A stretch of 64,000 nucleotides of DNA from Trichomonas vaginalis G3. Its lineage: Eukaryota; Parabasalia; Trichomonadida; Trichomonadidae. A model generated the notes under the pieces. That model was not told the origin of the DNA, made no database searches, and saw only the letters and a program-made list of their open reading frames with translations. The DNA is taken from positions 6,147,962-6,211,961 of the forward strand of contig NC_067208.1 of the NCBI RefSeq assembly GCF_026262505.1, in the 5' to 3' direction. Shown here in pieces: positions 21,256-32,290 of this stretch; position 1 is the stretch's first letter, and every line of letters starts with the position of its first letter. The position numbers and the translations under genes are program-made.

Positions 21256-21729
21256 TTAAATAGCTTCAGGGTCTATTTCTTCAACCATTTCACTTCCTTC
21301 GTCAATGTCAATAGAAGCTTCTTCAACCTTTGGTAAGAATTTCTGTATAACATCTTTGTTCGTTATTGTCTTCAGAGATGAAGGATAATATTTCACATTT
21401 GTTTCACCTTTCTTATATTCTTTCTGTTCGGAAAGATTTAAAGCAATACTGAAGAAGTCAATGTTAGAGTTCTTTATGACAGTATAATGAGTATCTTTGA
21501 CATTCACGAAGAAACTCTTTTGTTTCAAAACTACTGCTAACTCTTGTGAAGTATAACGTTTGCGGTCAATGACGATAGCTAATGGTCTGACATACTGACC
21601 AAACTTAGATTCTTTCACAAACTTCTTGTTAAAGATAACATTAACGTTTGAAGCATTATTGAACTCATTCTTGATGGCAGTAGCGAGAGCATTGTATGAA
21701 AAGAACTTGCAATCTTGCATGTGTTTCAT
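21256..21729 (-). CDS. 157-residue Polinton A protein, unknown
   Basis: Starts MKHMQDCKFFSYNALATA and is divergent from the polymerase gene (89 bp between starts, T-rich). The C-terminus is acidic (EEASIDIDEGSEMVEEIDPE). The middle has alternating strands (VRPLAIVIDRKRYTSQELAV, FFVNVKDTHYTVIKN). Position beside the protein-primed polymerase could suit a replication accessory protein, but I recognise no family. It looks whole. Confidence 0.5.
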   Translation of the reverse strand: MKHMQDCKFFSYNALATAIKNEFNNASNVNVIFNKKFVKESKFGQYVRPLAIVIDRKRYTSQELAVVLKQKSFFVNVKDTHYTVIKNSNIDFFSIALNLSEQKEYKKGETNVKYYPSSLKTITNKDVIQKFLPKVEEASIDIDEGSEMVEEIDPEAI

Positions 21730-21818
21730 TAAAATAAAAATATTAAATTATTTTGAAAAATAACTTAAAAAATCTAATCTAATTTTTTCAAAAAATATTT
21801 TTTTATTTCCTACTAAAG

Positions 21819-24800
21819 ATGTATCGGAAGTTGTCTAAGTTAGAACACTCGGAAATAAAACAACTTCTTACAGAAGCTAATATAGATGTTGCAAAGCATT
21901 ACGCAACAAACAAAAAGGCACTCGCTGACATCCTCAATGACTACAATGGTGAAATAACTTATGATAGAATTCATGAGTTCATAAATGCAAGAGCATTTCC
22001 TTTAAATGACGTTGCTATTGACTTATATCATAGACGTTCAATACCTCATGAAGTAAGGCGTGAGATGTTTGACATAACAAATGCGAACGTTGGTCATACT
22101 CGTAAAGCTCTTTCTCATGATGTTCGTCAAGAGATGTTTGACATAACAAATGCAAACGTTGGTGAAACACGAAAGAGAGACGACACACTGAAACAACAGA
22201 GAAGAGAGATGTTTAAAAGAGCTATAGAACAAGTTCGTAAAGCTAACGATGTCATTCGTTCCATTGACGACAAACCAAAAGAAGGTGAGAGATGGTTAAA
22301 GAAAGATGAAGAGAATAGGAAGAGAAATGTGAAGTCAGGCAATAGACTCATTGACTTTAACATCGAAGCTTTAGATGAACCAAACAGAGACTACTTACAC
22401 AAACATTTCGGTAAGGTTTTCATGAGACTCTTAGAGAAAATTAAAATAAACTCCCAACAAAGATGGATGGTATGTTATAAACTTGGTGGAAAGTATGAAT
22501 GTTCTACGTTAAACCTCAATAATATTGGAACATTACTACATCAGCTCTTGAAGGAGAACTTTATATCAGAGATAGAAGCAAATGCTGCAGGTATTGTTGA
22601 AATGCACTATGACTTCTTCTTGACAAACATAAAGAATCTTACTGAAATAAAGATGTATGATTTAACAGAATATGAAGGCTTAACGATGTCAGATGTAAAG
22701 AAAGGCAAACCAAAAAAAAGACCATATAGAGATGAAAGCACACTGACAAATGACCAGAAAGCCATTTTGGAAGCTCTTAAGCAAACAGGAAACCCAGCAC
22801 TTATAGAAAGCTTTTGGAAAGATAATGGTGAAAAGAAGTTTTATAAGAAGAGAAGCGGTCAGTTCTGGAAGTATCTTTGCACATTACCTATAAATCTTGA
22901 ACGCTACCAAATCTTCAATGAACTGAACAAAAGAACTGCAACACTTATGACAGAAGACAATTGTTTCGTTTATGCTTGCATTCAGGCTGGAGTAAATGAA
23001 GAAACTATTGACCACATGAGAGAAGTCATTCGTGTTAGAGACTTTCCTCAAAGTAAAGTACAAGAAATTTCTGACGCAACTATAGCATTTAATGTTACCA
23101 TTGGTTATTTCAATGACTCAAGACATAATGAAATAAAGAGATATATACCAAAAGAATGTGAAACTGTTCGAACTATTGACTTACTTCTTGTTGAAGACCA
23201 CTACATGCTAAATGAAAGACTTCCAATGACAACATATTTCATTCGCAACTATATAGAAATCTTGAAGGAGTGTGGTGGAATGAACATTGAGAAACAGATG
23301 AAGATTTATACAAAGAGAGAAGATAAATATGTAGTTCGCATGATAGAACTACACCGCTATGGGATGTTATGAAAACATTGTGGGAGTGCAAATATTTCGA
23401 ACCTATTTCTTATGGAGAACTTTTCACATATACGACTGACTTATATAAACAGAACCTTGCACCATTTAAAGATTTGACATATGCTCCAAAGTATTGTGTA
23501 CAACTGAAGAAGAAAGCCGAGTCAAAAGAAGTAAATAAAAATAAGTGCAAGTTCATTCCTGAGCACGTTTTCTTTGCTGACTTTGAGTGTAGTACGGATG
23601 GCTTTCATAAAGCTTTTAACATCTGTTATGACAGTGAAGATGGTTCAGTGAGTGAAAGCATTTGGGGTCAAACTGTGCAACAGAATTTTTGGAGCGACTT
23701 CCTGACAAGAGTTTAATATATTTCCATAACCTCAGTTATGATATAAACTTCATCTTAAGACACATGACAGAAGTGAAAGGAACTCCCATCATTAAAGGTT
23801 CACGAACAATGCAAATAACTGGCTTATATAAAGGAAGGGCAATTATTATAAAAGACTCTTACAGTGTTATAAATAAGAAGCTTAAACTATTTCCTGCTAT
23901 GTTTAACTTACAAACAGGACCGAAAGAAGTATTTCCATACAACTACTACAGCAGTGTTTTGTTAGCAAATGACAACAGAACTGGTGTCATTTCTGAAGCA
24001 TGTAAGTTTATCCAGGATGCAGATACATTCATGAAAAACATAGATTCCATCAAAGGTTGCAGAATAGATGAAAACCACTTCGACTTAGAAAAATATAGCA
24101 CATTCTATTGCAAACAAGATGTAAGAATTTTAAGAGAAGGTTTTGTTAAGTTCCGCAATGACATATTGAAAGAATTTGATTTAAACGTTTATGACTACGT
24201 TAGTATTTGTTCAATTGCTAACAAATTATTTGAGAACAGAGTGTACTTCCCGAATGGAAATTTTATGACCTCTCAAATAAACCAAGAGAATTTATTTCGA
24301 GATGCATTCAAGGTGGAAGATGTATGCTGTCAGATAACATGAAACAAAAGAGCGAAAAGAAACTCATTGCTGACTTCGACGCTGTTTCATTATATCCATC
24401 AGCTATAGCAAGACTTTATACTTTAGAAGGAATTCCAAAAGTATTGAAGGATGAGATGTTAAGCACAGAGTATCTCATGAGACATTTATTCGACGACCAA
24501 AAGGAACCCATTGGTGAAAAGTTTATGTCTGGCTTCTTTGTTCTCATTAAGATAACAGAGATTGGAATACATAGACACTTTCCTTTAATAGTTTGTGACC
24601 CTGAACTAAATCCAGAACTTAACGTTCCCAGAAGTTCAAACACTTGCTGTTTAATGTATGTTGACCATATAACATTACAAGACCTCATAAAATATCAAGG
24701 TGTCAAATGTGAAGTGTTGCAAGGATACTATTACGATGGATACAGAGATATTAGAATAAGAGATGAAGTAAAGAAGTTGTTTGAGTTAAGGTTAAAGTAT

Positions 24801-25631
24801 AAGAAAGAAGGAAATCCTTTGCAAGAAAATATAAAGCTCATTCTGAACAGTATTTATGGCAAAACTATTCTATCTCCTATTGAGTCAAAAATAACCATAG
24901 TAGATGACAAAAATGCTATAAGATATGCCATCAGAAACTACAACCATATAGTGAAGTTCGAAGGTTTGGATGGTTCAGATAAAACTATTTTCAAGCTAAC
25001 GAAAAGCATTTGCAGACACTTTAACTTCTGTCCACTTGGTGTTAATATTCTATCTATGTCGAAGAGAATAATGTGTGAAGTATTCTGTACTGCTGAAGAC
25101 TTAGGAATGGACATCTTTTATAGCGATACCGACAGTATGCATCTCTACAATGAAGATATCCCTCGTTTAGCTGAAGAGTTTGAGAAACGTTATGGAAGAG
25201 TTCTCATTGGTAAAAACCTTGGTCAATTTCATAGCGACTTTGCAGAAATCACAAAAGATAAACAAAGTTTAGCATACAAGTCAATATTTTGTGGAAAGAA
25301 GACTTACATAGACTTACTCACGAATGATTTAAATGAAGTTGCATTTCACTGCAGAATGAAAGGCGTGAAGCAAGATGTTATTGCTTTAACCGCTAATGAA
25401 ATGTTTCCTGACTCTGTTCAGTGTTTCTATGATGAAGATAAAGGTTTAATGGTTCCGCAAGGAAAATTTGACAAAGACTCTGAGTTCAGTGTTATGCAGT
25501 TATATAAAGCACTTCATGATGGTCAAGAGATTGGATTTGACTTATGTAAGTCTTCTAGTCCTTGCTTTGCTGAAAAGTTTAACTTCTCAATAACGACTAA
25601 AACAAGCTTTATTCGTAAGTTGAAGTTCTGA
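21819..25631 (+). pseudogene. Protein-primed family B DNA polymerase (Polinton A, fossil)
   Basis: A gene of about 1270 codons. The N-terminal 400 residues begin with a helical domain (HSEIKQLLTEANIDVAKHYA) also seen at the start of the Polinton B gene 52266-53372. Next is a Cys/His domain (DNCFVYACIQAGVNEETI ... LLVEDHYML) resembling a papain- or OTU-like fold. Exonuclease motifs follow: FFADFECS (I), NLSYDINFI (II), YCKQDVRIL (III). Polymerase motifs are DFDAVSLYPSAI (A), ILNSIYGK (B) and FYSDTDSMHL (C). Start chosen at the ATG after ATTTTTTTATTTCCTACTAAAG. It replicates the linear element from a protein primer. About three breaks. Confidence 0.88.
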
Positions 25632-25677
25632 GGTCATTTATTTTTGTCAGCAGTGAGACCATTCATGATAAAAATAA

Positions 25678-25702
25678 GCCGCTAGCGGCAAGGGCGAAGC
25701 CC
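25678..25702. repeat. GC-rich double hairpin between convergent genes
   Basis: GCCGC-TA-GCGGC (25678-25689) followed by GGGC-GAA-GCCC (25692-25702), between the polymerase stop and the stop of the opposing gene. It is practically identical to the insert at 45526-45549 in Polinton B, which sits at an unrelated locus. Confidence 0.75.
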
Positions 25703-25712
25703 ATGTGGTCAT

Positions 25713-26566
25713 TTACAATACTGCGATGGTAGAGTTTAAGAGTTGTGCTTCAATGTAGAGACAGTCCTTATGGTCTGGAGGTAAGAACACTGGGCAGTTA
25801 TGGTCATGAGTGGAGAACATGTCTATCCAAAACTCACGATTGAAGCCAGTTAATTTATAGTATTTAGGGTTAGGAAGTGGTGATGTTCTTGTATGACCAA
25901 TGAACTCATTTTCAACTCCCTTACTTAAGTTTGAATATAATATAGCTTGCTTTCTATCCCAAATGCCAGGTGTTACAATCTTTGAAAATTCATTTTTCCT
26001 CGGAAGCATTGCATCATAATTGAAAACATTCTTGAAGTCTTCATTGGGTTCAGAGATTTGAAATCTTATACGTAATGGATTTTCTTTCTCTTAGCTACTT
26101 CATTGAATGGTGAATATATAACAAACTGACAGTCATGAGTTCCATCTTCATTTTCATTAAATTCATAATGAAAGTCTATAATTGTGGCTGACTACCTTTT
26201 CTTTCAGTTGTGCAAGAAACTCACGTAAAGGCTGTAAAGTTTGTACTTCAATGTTGAACTTTTTCTCGAACATCTCATTAAATGAAATCATACATTGCAA
26301 CAATGTTGTATCGTCTTTAAAGTATTTGTATTGTGAATGTTTTGGGCGCTTAAAGACTGTTCGTCATTTTCTATCTCGACTTGAAGTATAAAGTCAACCT
26401 TTCTGAAAGCACGTGTTATATACATAGATGTTATGCCAATGTACTTCTCTTCATTTATGTTCACAATCCAGTCTGTTGGAAACTTAAACGTTACTCTGTT
26501 CCCCTTTATTTTGACGTCAGGGTTTTCACTACTGAACGCAACAGTTAAAGGTATTTGTCTATACAT
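25713..26566 (-). pseudogene. Penton/minor-capsid-like protein 2 (Polinton A, fossil)
   Basis: The start at 26566 follows a TTTATTTTTATCCGAATTAA signal. The N-terminus is of the type seen in Polinton penton-like proteins: short strands with SENPDVKIKGNRVTFKFP, then INEEKYIGITSMYITRAFR. The C-terminal stretch (25713-26009) contains NREFWIDMFSTHDHNC and a final strand DCLYIEAQLL. The role in the capsid is inferred from this beta-rich layout and from lying opposite the capsid cluster. About three breaks. Confidence 0.45.
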
Positions 26567-26853
26567 TTAATTCGGATAAAAATAAACCATTTACTCTCTT
26601 CTTTGCTTCAGCTTCTTTAGCTTTTGCTTCAGCTTCTTCTCTAGCTTTCTTCGCCAGCAAACGTGGGTTCTTTTGTCTTCCAGCAGCTAATGCAGCAAGT
26701 TGTTTTTCACTAAGTTTTTCTCTTTGGTCTCTCTGGCTTTTGTTCTTGTTTTTGTTCCTTCAGTTCGGATAAAATTTGCTCGCGAATTTCTTTCTTCAAT
26801 GCTTCAACATCTATGACCCCTTGGGTCTTGTCCATATGACTTGTCTGAGTCAT
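26559..26853 (-). pseudogene. Lys/Ala/Glu-rich small protein (Polinton A, fossil)
   Basis: Begins MTQTSHMDKTQGVIDVEALK and is followed by a highly charged helical region (LSEKQLAALAAGRQKNP, then KKAREEAEAKAKEAEAKK). It overlaps the first codons of the next minus-strand gene by a few bases. It looks like a DNA- or scaffold-binding helix, but no family can be named. About one break. Confidence 0.4.
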
Positions 26854-26896
26854 TTGACTGCAGATAAAAAAAAATTAAAACTTTAACCGATGTAAA

Positions 26897-27316
26897 ATGA
26901 GCTTGTCAAAATCAGAGCGAAGTCTATTATATTAAATGACGCAAGAGGAATACAACATCCTTTCTATTACGTAAGTCAGAGTAAAGATGGTAAATATACG
27001 TAAGAAAAAAAGGTTCCATTAGCGAATGCAGAAAGCGACAACATTAAGGTGGCATGCACCGAGGCGAAGCCCATATAAAACCTTCGTTCAAACTGAGCAA
27101 AAATAGAACCACAAAAAAGAAGCCAGATGTACTTTCATAACGAACCAAGAGCTTATTGCAAAGTTCGTGAATTTCATTGAAAAGCAAACCGAGTCAAAGA
27201 ACCCTGACCCGCCAGTGAAAGAAGTTGAGACAAAAGAGAATGTACAGTTCATTGAAAATGTCCAGAAACAACTTCCACCACGAATGCCAAGAAGAAGAGT
27301 GAGAATAATGAAGTAA
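26897..27316 (+). pseudogene. Small charged protein upstream of the capsid gene (Polinton A, fossil)
   Basis: ATG at 26897 (MSLSKSERSL). A later open piece reads NQELIAKFVNFIEKQTESKN and ends PRMPRRRVRIMK at 27316. The end is basic. A double hairpin (27048-27072) lies inside. Several breaks. The similar lysine-rich, helical 106-residue gene at 46396-46716 may be the Polinton B counterpart, but this is only a resemblance. Confidence 0.35.
27048..27072. repeat. Double hairpin inside a small Polinton A gene
   Basis: GGTG-GCATG-CACC (27048-27060) followed by GGC-GAA-GCC (27063-27071). Same two-hairpin layout and GAA loop as 25678-25702. Confidence 0.55.
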
Positions 27317-27317
27317 A

Positions 27318-27343
27318 TAGATATTTTTATTCGAAGTAAATAC
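27318..27343 (+). promoter_or_regulatory. Start signal of the major capsid gene
   Basis: ATATTTTTATTCGAAGTAAA lies just before the capsid ATG at 27344. It fits the consensus seen across both Polintons: a T-run, then (A/T)TCG(T/A)A, then TAAATG-like bases at the start codon. Confidence 0.5.
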
Positions 27344-28914
27344 ATGCAAACGAACAGTTAAACGAATTTACTCCAGCAGAGCATATTCAGATTCGCTCAT
27401 TATTTCGATATCATAGACAATGCAGTTCAAATTGGTGACACTAATAGAAAATATTCTGACGCAAAGATTCCATCACAACCTGGAACTGCTAAAGATAACA
27501 CATGGGTAACATTCAATCTCTCACCTCCTGGTGAAAATATGTTGACCTTTACAATACATTCATTACGTATAAAATGGAAGGTCAATTTATTGTAGATAAA
27601 GAGAATTGGTTCAGGTTCCAATAAAACAAACCCACCAGGATTTTGGATTGGTTTCGATGACGCTTTCTATGCAGTTGCTGGTATCAAATCCTTGCAAATG
27701 GTCGTATCGTATATTCTCAAGACAACGCAAGAGAAGAAGCATATATAACTTCAAACTCACAAACTACCGAACAAATAAAGAAAGTAGATGTTTTCTCAAA
27801 GACTCGACATGAAGATGTATGGAGTCATTCGGGAACATGCAGAACAGGACAAATTGTTAGTGGTCCAATTACAGCAGGAAAATCATTTGATTTTAAGCTT
27901 CGTTTAAGAATTCCTGTTAGAAGATTCCTTCCATTAGAAGCTATTCGATTTATTCCAGCTTTTGCAGGAAACATTCAGCTTAAAGTAAAGTTCAGTAGCG
28001 ACGCCTTACAATGCACATCTATATCTGTAAATGATATCATTGCTTTCAATCCAACTCTTAAAGTTGCATTTGCTTCAGATTCAAATCCACCGACAAATAA
28101 ATTTGTTCCATGGAATGAACCATTCACTATGATAACGAAGGCAGTAGAAGCTAGTGGAACAGTTACTATTACAACTGTAACCCAGCAACTATTTCGAACA
28201 AAGATGGATTTTAATGAATGTTTCATTCATCCAAAGTCATTCTCTTTAGACCCTAACATTTATACAGAACTTGTAGAACATTATACAAACGAGGCTTTAT
28301 GTTTTCCTGTTAAAGTTATGGATTGGATTCCTATGGACGGTTCATTCTCAAAGAATACAGATAGTTCAAGTGCAACATTTACAGCAGCTTATACGCCTAT
28401 TAATGTTAAAAGTATTTGGGCACTATTTAGAAAGAAAGACAACTATTATGTTAATTTTGAGAACCCTAAGTTTAAATATCTTCAGCTTTCCATGGGAGCT
28501 TATGGAAATATGCCTGCAGAACCTGAAAAATCATATGGACCTGTATTTTATGAAATGGTTGCGAACGCTTGCAATACAAACAATGATATGATAGGATTTA
28601 ATGAAGATGTTATGAGGTCATTGGTGGATGATGGTAGTGTGGAACATAAATGGGATAGCTATGACAACACACATTTCTTATGTGGTTTTCCAACAGAAGT
28701 GGACTTTTGCTTCCAGCAAGGTCAAACATCTACTGCTCCAATAACATACAAATTGTCTGTTAAAGGACCTATTGAACTAGCAACTGAAAATGTACCAAAG
28801 CCACTTATTGGATTTATGAGGGATTGTTGCTTTGCCATTCAGGTGCGTGCTAATGGAATCCCAATAATAAGATTAGATGACTATAACTTAGCTACGGACG
28901 ACAGTGAGGAATAA
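27344..28914 (+). pseudogene. Major capsid protein, double jelly-roll (Polinton A, fossil)
   Basis: About 520 codons. The long open stretch (28129-28914) and the preceding pieces are beta-rich: DNTWVTFNLSPPGENMLTF, RLRIPVRRFLPLEAIRF, NVKSIWALFRKKDNYYVNF, RANGIPIIRLDDYNL. Length, strand content, and position directly before a small membrane protein agree with the Polinton double-jelly-roll capsid family (adenovirus hexon/PRD1 P3 type). It would form the icosahedral shell. I place the start at the ATG behind the start signal at 27318-27343. About three breaks. Confidence 0.75.
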
Positions 28915-28944
28915 AGGATGAACGTTTATTTTTAAAGCTTATAA

Positions 28945-29402
28945 ATGAGTTCTTCATCAAGCTCTCGTGAACCTTCACCATCTATGAAACAAACTTTACC
29001 AAACGATTATGGAGCACCTATTGAATATTTCTTACGAGCTGCACAATGGCAAAGAGCAGTCTCACCAAGGTTAGGTGTTCCACCAGCTCCTGTCAAAAAT
29101 AGCATTTGGTCAAGTCCTTATATAAAATATGGTCTCCCACTAGGTTTGCTAGCTACAGCAGGAGCAGTTATGATGTTGAAAAGAAATAAAGCAAATGTTG
29201 TAAATAATACTGAAGTAGCTGAAGTTAAACAAACTCCAAACCTTCGCCAAAACCAACGCCTTCACAAGCAAAACCTTCAATGACTCCTGAACCTATGGAA
29301 GTACAAACTCCTGTTCAAAAGTCAACTCCTAAACCGACTCCAACATTTAAACCAGAACCTACTCCTCAAATAAATCGTAAAACTCCTGCGTTTCCTTACT
29401 GA
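28945..29402 (+). pseudogene. Small membrane protein with Pro-rich tail (Polinton A, fossil)
   Basis: Starts MSSSSSSREPSPSMKQTLP. One transmembrane segment is visible at residues about 54-78 (YIKYGLPLGLLATAGAVMML), followed by basic residues. The last part encodes a Pro/Thr-rich tail (PEPMEVQTPVQKSTPKPT). It lies 30 bp after the capsid gene behind TTTATTTTTAAAGCTTATAAATG, so the two are probably co-expressed. It may associate with an internal membrane or the vertex. About one break. Confidence 0.5.
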
Positions 29403-29450
29403 AAAAATAACGTTATTTTTATTTAATATTAAAATTTTTATTTGATTGAA

Positions 29451-29687
29451 ATGACAAATAAAGTCACTGAAGCAATGAAACAAAAGTTTTTGGTAGAATA
29501 CATTAAATCAGGAACTATTCCAGAAGGTTTTTACATTCATACTATGAAGGATGGTAGAGTTCAGTTTAGAAAGATAAAGCAACCATTAGATAAAGAAGGA
29601 ATTTTGAGAAAGATTAAACTTCATGAGGACAACATTGCTGAACTTAAGAAGAAGTTAGAAGAGTTGGAGAAAGGAAGAGAGTTATAA
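29451..29687 (+). CDS. 78-residue coiled-coil protein (Polinton A)
   Basis: I start at MTNKVTEAMKQKFLVEYIKS (29451), behind TTTTTATTTGATTGAAATG. After IPEGFYIHTMKDGRVQFRKI comes a heptad helix (LRKIKLHEDNIAELKKKLEE). The stop is inside the right terminal repeat. Function unknown. It looks whole. Confidence 0.55.
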   Translation: MTNKVTEAMKQKFLVEYIKSGTIPEGFYIHTMKDGRVQFRKIKQPLDKEGILRKIKLHEDNIAELKKKLEELEKGREL

Positions 29688-30366
29688 AGCAATGAATTCA
29701 ACAGGTGAAAAACAGGTGAAAAAAGAGTTAGATCTCACCACTTCACCTAAATTTATTTTTGTGCTATGTTTTCATACGTGTGAGGGTGGTGATATCATTA
29801 ATTTTTAAGTTTTTTTATTTTATTTATATAAATGACGAAAACTATTGAGATAACAAACTACAACGGTCATGAGTTCAAGAATTTGTTCTTCGTTCCTCGT
29901 GAAAATACATTCTATCAGATACGAGGGAGAAAGGGTAAAGTTAGTTTGAGCGTTTATGAAGGAATGAAGAATGGAAAGTTTATACAAGCATACGATACAA
30001 ACGGTAAACGTGTTTCATTAGCTTTGTCAAAACTTACTAACATTTATTTTGACAGTGATTTTGACCTATATGAAGAAGAAAGTGAGTCAGAAGATTATGA
30101 GCTGTTATGTGAAGCACAGCAATGGGAGGAGTTGCAATACTTTTGTAAGTGAGAACGTTTTTTTTACATTAGTGAAGTCGTTTGTGAAAACGTTTATTTT
30201 TTCATTAGTGAGGTGAAGTGGTTGGCGGCTTTATAAATATTTAAGGTTGAGTTAGTGTTGTCGTTTGTGTTGTAAAATATACGTTAACGGTTTCGTAAAG
30301 TGTCAAAACAGCTAAGTTGTGTACGGAGGCGCGCAGTGCCACAGTACACGACTTAGGTATACTAAC
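29672..30366. repeat. Polinton A right terminal inverted repeat
   Basis: About 695 bp, reverse complement of 8404-9110. It ends GGTATACTAAC before the TATAAG duplication at 30367-30372. Confidence 0.9.
29832..30152 (+). CDS. Terminal-repeat gene, right copy, 106 residues (Polinton A)
   Basis: Begins MTKTIEITNYNGHEFKNLFF behind TTTTTTTATTTTATTTATATAA. A small beta domain (YQIRGRKGKVSLSVYEGMKN; KRVSLALSKLTNIYF) is followed by an acidic tail with DSDFDLYEEESESEDYELL. Because it lies in the terminal repeat, the element has it twice, reading outward at each end. No family is recognised. The acidic tail could mimic DNA or bind a basic partner, which is speculation. Confidence 0.65.
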   Translation: MTKTIEITNYNGHEFKNLFFVPRENTFYQIRGRKGKVSLSVYEGMKNGKFIQAYDTNGKRVSLALSKLTNIYFDSDFDLYEEESESEDYELLCEAQQWEELQYFCK

Positions 30367-30719
30367 TATAAGTGGAATCAATGTGATAAGTTTGTATTTG
30401 ATGTGAAAAAGCATTTGCTTCGAATGGGGCGTAATAGAAAATCATACGATCTGGCTCGTGAATAAACTCGATGAGATCATCCGGAGAATGACTCTTAACC
30501 ATGTCGACAAAAATTGCAAGAGATGTAACATCATCCGCTGAGAAACGGGTATTGATTGCATGAAGGCGTTTAGAAAACTTTTTTAAAGCATCTGTAGATT
30601 GTTGAAACATTTCCGGAATGATCCCACTATCAAATGGGATATTAAGATCTTTGAAACACCTTAATTGTGCGTAAACACGGTCTTGATTTGATTCAAAATA
30701 TCTTGTTAAATAAGATCTA
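30367..30719 (-). pseudogene. MULE transposase, middle part
   Basis: Segment between the mariner and the Polinton. Reading on the minus strand: RYFESNQDRVYAQLRCFKD, then the open stretch MFQQSTDALKKFSKRLHAIN, DMVKSHSPDDLIEFIHEPD, ending in AFSHQIQTYHIDSTY. The final HIDSTY is the first catalytic aspartate motif of MULE transposases; the Polinton inserted exactly within it (TATAAG duplicated). Confidence 0.75.
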
Positions 30720-32022
30720 TAGGGTGTCCAAAGGTGTGTTTAGCACAAACCTGAATACTGCGAATAGAAATAAACAAGTTACATATATATAAAGTTTATT
30801 TAAATATAATCACCATTGGATTCAATCACGCGTTCGCAGCGATCGATCCAGGCTTGAAAGATACGCTTTAAATCATCATGAGAAAATTGCTCAAATTGCT
30901 CTCTTACAAAATTTTCAAGATCATCTGGACTCGCGAATTCGCGTCCTTCAGCTCTCTTTTTTAGCGTGCCGAATAAATAAAAGTCAGAGGGTGCAATATC
31001 AGGTGAATAAACTGGGTTTGGAACAACTTTGACATTGTTTTCCACCAAGTAATTCAGTACCTTATGACTTTTGTGAACTCTTGAATTATCAAAATGAATT
31101 GCAAACTTTTGTTTTTGTTGTTTGGATTTCTCAAACTCATCAGAATTGATAATTTGAGTAAGAACATTGTCAATTAGATACTGAGCATTCATCATATTAG
31201 GTTTTTGAAGAATATCAATTGCGATGATGCCATTCACGCCCCAAAAACCGACAACATCATCATTGGTGTGTCAATTTTTTTCTTCGGGAATGTTTGCGGA
31301 TTTTCATCCTTTGGGATCAACATGATTTTGGCTTCTGTTGCATATTGAAACCAAGACTCGTCCCCTGTTACTAAAAAGCGAAACTTCTTGGATTGATACG
31401 CACGCAATATAGAGAGGAGCTCTTTCGAAGATTGGACTCTAGATTTTTTTTGAACTGAATTAAGGTTGTGCGGAACCCAACGTGTATACGCTAGTTTGTA
31501 GTTCAAATAATTGTGCAGATAATAACTGACTGTTGTACGTGGTATCTTTGTCATCTCCTCTATCCTTCTGAGTGATGCTCTTGGGTGTTCATCTAGCGCT
31601 TGAAGAATTGCTTTGATTTTTCTTTGATCCGGCGATTTTTTGTCAATTTTTATGATGGGCGCCTTTTTGTTCATGAAGTGATACATCCTAACATGATACG
31701 TTACAGTGGAATAGCTAGGAGCATCCATACCGAAGCATTTTACCAATGTCTCGTAGATTTTTTTACAGTCTTTGCATTTTTTTGCAAGAGCGAGGATGTT
31801 TTCTTTATGATTCATTAAAAAAATGAAAAAAATCCCGCCAAAATTTCCCGCGAAACCGCCTCTTGTCTCAAAATTTATTTTATATCCCGGCATGGCGCCA
31901 AAATACAACATACTCATCATATACATATATTCATATTTTTTATTATATATTTATAATCAGCATATATCTCCTTTAATAGTCTCATATAGAGCGCTGTGCT
32001 AAACGCACCTTTGGACACCCTA
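30720..32022 (-). mobile_element. mariner transposon, copy 2 (Tvmar-like)
   Basis: A 1303-bp element with ends TAGGGTGTCCAAAGGTG and its complement, TA duplications at 30718-30719 and 32023-32024. It is nearly identical to copy 1 at 1961-3260. It interrupts the zinc-finger/middle junction of the MULE transposase gene. Confidence 0.93.
30800..31815 (-). pseudogene. mariner DD34D transposase, copy 2, one frameshift
   Basis: Starts MNHKENILALAKKCKDCKKI at 31815. Helix-turn-helix region in residues 1-120 (ASLRRIEEMTKIPRTTVSYY), then the mariner marker WVPHNL. First catalytic Asp in FLVTGDESWF, second in HFDNSRVHKS, third in YSPDIAPSDFY with 34 residues between the last two: DD34D, the mariner signature. 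One base is missing from an A-run near 31242 (five A where copy 1 has six), shifting the frame between LSVF and NGIIAID. That single shift is the only obvious lesion, so this copy died recently. Confidence 0.9.
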
Positions 32023-32290
32023 TATAAAAATATGATGTAATTTGTTGTGATTTGTTTGGAAAAGGGGCAGAATGATTGTGGGTGTTAATACATTTTCGTA
32101 TGTGGTACTTGTCATCGGGAAGTGTATCAACAAGGAAGCGACATGGACAATTCGGCCACTTACAATTAAATTGGATTTGATTTCTTTCTTTCCTAGTTTT
32201 ATATGAATAACTACAACCTGCTTGGATTTCTTGTTGCACTCGATACTTAAGCAACTCGATATATGTGAGTTCGTGATCTTGGATCTGCAT
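32023..32290 (-). pseudogene. MULE transposase, N-terminal zinc-finger part
   Basis: Starts MQIQDHELTYIELLKYRVQQ at 32290. It carries a FLYWCH/FAR1-like zinc finger: Cys residues in FNCKWPNCPCRFLVD and a His pair in CINTHNHSAPF, the DNA-binding head found on many MULE transposases. The gene is cut by the mariner at 32022. Upstream (32291-32523) I see only AT-rich sequence with a repeated GATAAGCTTGGTC/GAATAGCTTGGCC phrase and one satellite fragment. Confidence 0.75.

Larger units (their letters stand above)
8404..30366. mobile_element. Polinton A (Maverick), fossil, about 22 kb
   Basis: Terminal inverted repeats begin AGTTAGTATACCTAAGTCG at 8404 and end with the complement at 30366/30367, flanked by the 6-bp duplication TATAAG (8398-8403 and 30367-30372). 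The Polinton gene set is present: packaging ATPase, major and minor capsid-like proteins, fibre, integrase, KilA-N proteins and protein-primed DNA polymerase. It sits inside the first catalytic motif (HIDSTY) of the MULE transposase gene. It is broken in many genes, with more than ten breaks overall, but both ends are intact and the terminal repeats still match closely. It is therefore fairly young and its coding decay is recent. Confidence 0.95.
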
